Assembly (NCBI GenBank): GCA_046706145.1
Contig: JBJKPP010000087.1
Span: 1-7,919, forward strand
From: JBJKPP01 sp046706145
Lineage (GTDB): Bacteria > Bacteroidota > Ignavibacteria > Ignavibacteriales > Ignavibacteriaceae
Direction: 5' to 3'
DNA length: 7,919 bases
Of this stretch, positions 4,968 to 7,919 are shown in pieces. Below the pieces are notes generated by a model, which was not told the DNA's origin, ran no database searches, and saw nothing but the letters and a program-made list of their open reading frames with translations. The position numbers and the translations under genes are program-made. Position 1 is the stretch's first letter; each line of letters opens with the position of its first letter.

Positions 4968-6932
4968 TCATCTCCAAACATTATTTGATAAATCAACATC
5001 TGGTAACTTCTGGTCCGGATCAATAATAACAGAATCTAATTTGGATGTCGAATCATATTCAAACTCCCAATCTTTATTATGCAGCCAAATTTCAACGGGC
5101 AGATTTACTCTTCCAACTTTACCATTAGATTCTTTTACTTCAATAGTAACCGGCATAACCATTTGGTCATTATTCTGAATAGTTATAAGAGAACCTTCGG
5201 AGGGATTGTTATCTACATAAGTAACACTTTTTATAGCCTGGTCAAGTTTCCAATTCTTTACAAACCATTCTTTCCAGAACCAATTTAAATCCTCACCAGT
5301 TCCATTGTTCATGGACCTGAAAAAATCAAAGGGGGCAGGATGTTTAAAAGCCCAGTGTTTTATGTAATTCCTAAAAGCATAATCGAAACGATTTGGTCCG
5401 ACTATATAATCCCTCAAAAGCACCAAACCGAATGCAGTTTTAAAATATTCTAACGGATGGATATAATTTCCGGGAATATTATCCGCATAAGTTAAAATTG
5501 GCGGCAGAGTATCATTTAAAAAATAAGGGACTATTTCACGCGCAGGATTCCCTCCATTCGGTGCATATTCACCATCTCTTTTTGGAAAATACTCACCATT
5601 ATTAAAATCCTTATATGACAAAACATCTATAAATGTATTAAATCCTTCATCCATCCATGCATTTTCTCTTTCATCTGAACCAACCAGCATGGGAAACCAA
5701 TTATGTCCGATTTCATGATTTATAACCATCCAAAGAACTTTTCGCTTTGCTCTGTAACTGCAAAAAACTATTGCAGGATATTCCATTCCACCAACTGGTC
5801 CGCCTACTGCTACAGCATTTGAATACGGGTATTCATACCAATGCTTCGAAAAAATTTCTATGCTGTTTTTTAAATACTCGGTTGCTCTGCCCCATGCACT
5901 GTCTCCTTTACTCTCAACAGGATAAACCGAATTGGCCAGGCATGGTTTACTACTTGGCAGATTTACCTTTGCAGCATCCCAAACAAATGCTCTTGAGCTT
6001 GCCCAGGAAAGGTCTCTCGAATTATTAATCTTAAAATGCCAAGTTAATCTTCCTTGGGAAGTTGGTCGAGTTTCGCTCTTGCCAACTTCAGATGGAGAAA
6101 TAATGTAAATTGTCTTATTACTATTTCTGGCTTTGTTTAAATTTTCAATTTCAGTTTTAGTTAAAACATCTTGTGGATTAACTAATTCACCAGAAGCAAC
6201 TACGATTTGATCCCAGGGAACATTTATGCTAACATCGAAGTTTCCATAGTCTAAATAAAATTCTCCGTTTCCCAAAAATGGAAGAGTATTCCAACCTTTT
6301 ATATCATCGTAAACCGCCATGCGCGGGTACCATTGTGCAATATCGTATATAACACCATTTTTAGAATTCATCCATCCTGAGCGTCCGTAACCCTCCGGTA
6401 CAATCTTAAATGAATATTTTACATAGATTTCTATTTTACCACCCTTCGACTTAAGTGGTGTATCCAATCGTATCTGCATTCTCGTATCAGTTATCAAGTA
6501 ATTAGCGGATTCTACTCTGCCATTTTCGGAAATGTCAACGCTTTTAATATCAAATCCTCCATTAAACTTTTTTTTGCCGCTTAGGTTGGGAGCAGAAATC
6601 ATTCTTGAACGGGAACCACTTTTAAATCTATTCTGATCCAAGTACAACCATAAATAATCTAGATCGTTCGGGCTATTATTCGTATAAGTTATAGATTCGT
6701 CTCCGGCAATAACAGTATCTTTTTCATCCAATCTTGCATCAATTTTATAATCGGCTCTATTTTGCCAATATTCCGGCCCAGGCGTACCATCCGCACTTCT
6801 GTAAACGGAACTTCCATTTTTATCAAACATGGGATCGAAAGTTTTTTGGGGATTATATGTTGAACTTTGAGCAAATAGAGGGAGAGCAGAAATAAGTAGA
6901 ATAATCCAGACAAAGATTTTATTAAGAGACAT
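4968..6932 (-). CDS. Secreted M1-family zinc metallopeptidase (aminopeptidase N-like)
   Basis: This is a gluzincin peptidase expected to remove N-terminal residues from peptides outside the cytoplasm. From the ATG at 6930-6932 it has 654 residues and starts with a clear signal peptide, MSLNKIFVWIILLISALPLFA, probably cut before Q22. An N-terminal beta domain (about 50-320) leads to the catalytic domain with GGMEYP (381-386), the counterpart of the M1 exopeptidase motif GxMEN. The zinc site HEIGH-x18-E follows, with ligands H406, H410 and E429 and catalytic E407. Y496 in EYFKTAFGLVLLRDYI is the likely transition-state tyrosine. The C-terminus has a small beta domain ending IDPDQKLPDVDLSNN, common in Bacteroidota M1 enzymes. 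A GTG at 6957-6959 would add nine residues (MFKFSTVLI) before the signal peptide; I prefer the ATG because it gives a normal signal peptide. A one-mismatch -7 box (TACTTGTG on -, 6957-6964) overlaps that GTG, weakly supporting the same choice. The gene is monocistronic here. Confidence 0.93.
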   Translation of the reverse strand: MSLNKIFVWIILLISALPLFAQSSTYNPQKTFDPMFDKNGSSVYRSADGTPGPEYWQNRADYKIDARLDEKDTVIAGDESITYTNNSPNDLDYLWLYLDQNRFKSGSRSRMISAPNLSGKKKFNGGFDIKSVDISENGRVESANYLITDTRMQIRLDTPLKSKGGKIEIYVKYSFKIVPEGYGRSGWMNSKNGVIYDIAQWYPRMAVYDDIKGWNTLPFLGNGEFYLDYGNFDVSINVPWDQIVVASGELVNPQDVLTKTEIENLNKARNSNKTIYIISPSEVGKSETRPTSQGRLTWHFKINNSRDLSWASSRAFVWDAAKVNLPSSKPCLANSVYPVESKGDSAWGRATEYLKNSIEIFSKHWYEYPYSNAVAVGGPVGGMEYPAIVFCSYRAKRKVLWMVINHEIGHNWFPMLVGSDERENAWMDEGFNTFIDVLSYKDFNNGEYFPKRDGEYAPNGGNPAREIVPYFLNDTLPPILTYADNIPGNYIHPLEYFKTAFGLVLLRDYIVGPNRFDYAFRNYIKHWAFKHPAPFDFFRSMNNGTGEDLNWFWKEWFVKNWKLDQAIKSVTYVDNNPSEGSLITIQNNDQMVMPVTIEVKESNGKVGRVNLPVEIWLHNKDWEFEYDSTSKLDSVIIDPDQKLPDVDLSNNVWR

Positions 6933-7012
6933 GATTAATACCGTAGAAAATTTAAACACAAGTAAATTATTTCATCATTAAAAATACTTAAGAACAAGAA
7001 AATTCAAAATCA

Positions 7013-7036
7013 ATTTTTCCACCCATTTTTCCCACC
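7013..7036. repeat. Tandem pair of 12-mers in the divergent intergenic region
   Basis: ATTTTTCCACCC (7013-7024) is followed directly by ATTTTTCCCACC (7025-7036), differing at two positions. On the - strand this makes spaced G-runs upstream of the peptidase start. It lies in the 227-bp region 6933-7159 between the divergent peptidase and hydrolase genes and may be a regulatory site or chance low-complexity sequence. Confidence 0.4.
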
Positions 7037-7044
7037 ATCCATAA

Positions 7045-7093
7045 ATCACATCCGAAATTAGTCATAGAAGCATGAGTGTATTACTAATGTGAT
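7045..7093. repeat. Interrupted inverted repeat upstream of the hydrolase gene
   Basis: ACTAATGTGAT (7083-7093) is the reverse complement of ATCACATTAGT. The left side carries that sequence with an internal 7-nt insertion: ATCACAT at 7045-7051, then ATTAGT at 7057-7062. The loop is 20 nt. It lies between divergent promoters and could bind a regulator of either gene. The half-sites point outward, unlike a standard Crp site, and the spacing is too long for one. Confidence 0.4.
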
Positions 7094-7102
7094 GTATTTA
7101 CT

Positions 7103-7132
7103 TTCGTTATTCGAAATTATTTTTTATCTATG
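7103..7132 (+). promoter_or_regulatory. Weak candidate promoter of the dienelactone hydrolase gene
   Basis: TTCG (7103-7106) and TATCTATG (7125-7132) each match the Bacteroidota-type -33 TTTG and -7 TAnnTTTG elements with one mismatch, at an 18-nt spacing. The -7 box ends 27 nt before the ATG. The evidence is weak, but no better candidate is visible in the leader. Confidence 0.3.
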
Positions 7133-7159
7133 CAAGTTAATATGAAAAAGGATTGAGAT

Positions 7160-7876
7160 ATGCCGAGCAATATAACCGAGAAGGTCTCTTTGAGGGTTTC
7201 AGATGGAACGATGATGGATGTTTCTACTGCACGACCTAATGATGTAAATAAACATCCGGGGATCATGGTCTTTCAAGAAGCATTTGGAGTTAATCATCAC
7301 ATAAGAAACATATTAGATAGATTCGCTACTGAAGGATACATCGCAGCAGCTCCAGAACTTTACCATAGAACACAGCCTGGTTTTGAAGGCAGCTACACTG
7401 ATTTTGAAGGCACAAGAAAACATATACAAGCTGTTACGGTAGAAGGATTGACAGCCGATATTAAAACAACAAATGAATGGCTATACGGTAACAACTATTT
7501 CGAAGAAGATAAGGTGGTTTCAATCGGGTTCTGCCTTGGGGGTAGAGTTTCCTTTCTTGCTAATACAGTGCTAAATTTAAAAGCAGCAGCCTCATTTTAT
7601 GGGGGTAGTATCTCAGAAACTTTACTTGATAAAGTAAACGATCTCTCTGCTCCGCAGCTCATGTTCTGGGGCGGACTGGATAAACACATTACTTCTGATA
7701 AGATCAATAAAATTACAGAAGAATTATCCAGACAAAATAAAAATTTTACAAATGTTGTTTTCTCCCGTGCAGAGCATGGATTTTTCTGCGATGAAAGAGC
7801 TAGTTACAATCCCGATTCAGCACGACAGGCATGGCTATTGGTGAAAGAGTATTTCAAAACATACTTAAGCAAATAA
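7160..7876 (+). CDS. Dienelactone hydrolase family protein (alpha/beta hydrolase)
   Basis: This 238-aa cytoplasmic alpha/beta hydrolase has no signal peptide. The dienelactone hydrolase catalytic set is complete: the nucleophile elbow G-F-C-L-G-G with C125, the acid D174 in FWGGLDKHI, and the base H206 in RAEHGFFCDE. E40 in VFQEAFGVN matches the glutamate that interacts with the nucleophilic cysteine in this family. Typical DLH strands and helices surround them (APELYHR 64-70, AAASFYGGSI 142-151). Classical DLH opens dienelactone in chlorocatechol breakdown, but most family members in non-degraders act on unknown esters or lactones, and no aromatic-degradation gene is nearby, so the substrate is not known. 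The ATG at 7160 is preceded by AAAAAGGA (7145-7152), a good Shine-Dalgarno at 7-nt spacing and the clearest in the window. It is divergent from the M1 peptidase. Confidence 0.93.
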   Translation: MPSNITEKVSLRVSDGTMMDVSTARPNDVNKHPGIMVFQEAFGVNHHIRNILDRFATEGYIAAAPELYHRTQPGFEGSYTDFEGTRKHIQAVTVEGLTADIKTTNEWLYGNNYFEEDKVVSIGFCLGGRVSFLANTVLNLKAAASFYGGSISETLLDKVNDLSAPQLMFWGGLDKHITSDKINKITEELSRQNKNFTNVVFSRAEHGFFCDERASYNPDSARQAWLLVKEYFKTYLSK

Positions 7877-7919
7877 TCACCCAAGGGAGCTAAACTCGTA
7901 AAACATAATTCCTTTTCAT

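Noticed and set aside
5079..6028. Open frames on + at 5079-5288 and 5747-6028
   Set aside because: Both are antisense to the well-supported M1 peptidase and look like frame shadows.
6689..6913. 74-codon open frame on -, overlapping the peptidase N-terminus in another frame
   Set aside because: The peptidase frame has the signal peptide and continuous family sequence; this frame has neither.
7877..7919. Possible start of a - strand gene at the window end (ATG at 7917-7919 on -)
   Set aside because: The frame reaches a stop after nine codons, so no gene is supported.

Overview
The window is AT-rich, gene-dense bacterial chromosome. The protein families, the weak or absent Shine-Dalgarno sequences before most genes, and a TAnnTTTG-type -7 box (TAACTTTG) before the sufE-like gene all point to the Bacteroidota/Chlorobi/Ignavibacteria (FCB) group. 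My best guess is an Ignavibacteria-like organism. No rRNA, tRNA, CRISPR array or transposase is visible.

Layout from left to right: (1) a large MscS-family mechanosensitive channel on +, whose start lies at the window edge; (2) a strong hairpin terminator; (3) a convergent pyrimidine-nucleoside/thymidine phosphorylase on -; (4) a 228-bp divergent intergenic region with a near-perfect palindrome; (5) a second, short MscS-type channel followed 27 bp later by a LapA-domain (DUF1049) membrane protein, probably one operon; (6) a stand-alone SufE-like sulfur-acceptor gene with its own promoter; (7) a frameshifted S23/four-helix-bundle gene lying between two diverged direct repeats of about 80-100 bp; (8) a secreted M1-family zinc metallopeptidase on -; (9) a 227-bp divergent intergenic region; (10) a dienelactone hydrolase family protein on +. 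The last 43 bases (7877-7919) hold nothing I can assign.

Most genes are housekeeping or envelope functions: turgor relief by two MscS channels, an inner-membrane LapA protein, nucleoside salvage, Fe-S cluster assembly, extracytoplasmic peptide breakdown, and an alpha/beta hydrolase. They do not form one pathway.

The accessory signal is at about 4381-4961. The four-helix-bundle gene is split by a 5-bp tandem duplication (TAGGCTAGGCTAG). Deleting one 5-bp unit restores a complete 119-residue protein. The gene is bracketed by two copies of one noncoding sequence. Each copy begins at the last codons of the preceding gene (sufE-like, then the four-helix-bundle gene), and the right copy folds into a long interrupted inverted repeat. 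This looks like a small, non-autonomous, gene-carrying repeat unit and is the part most worth following up.
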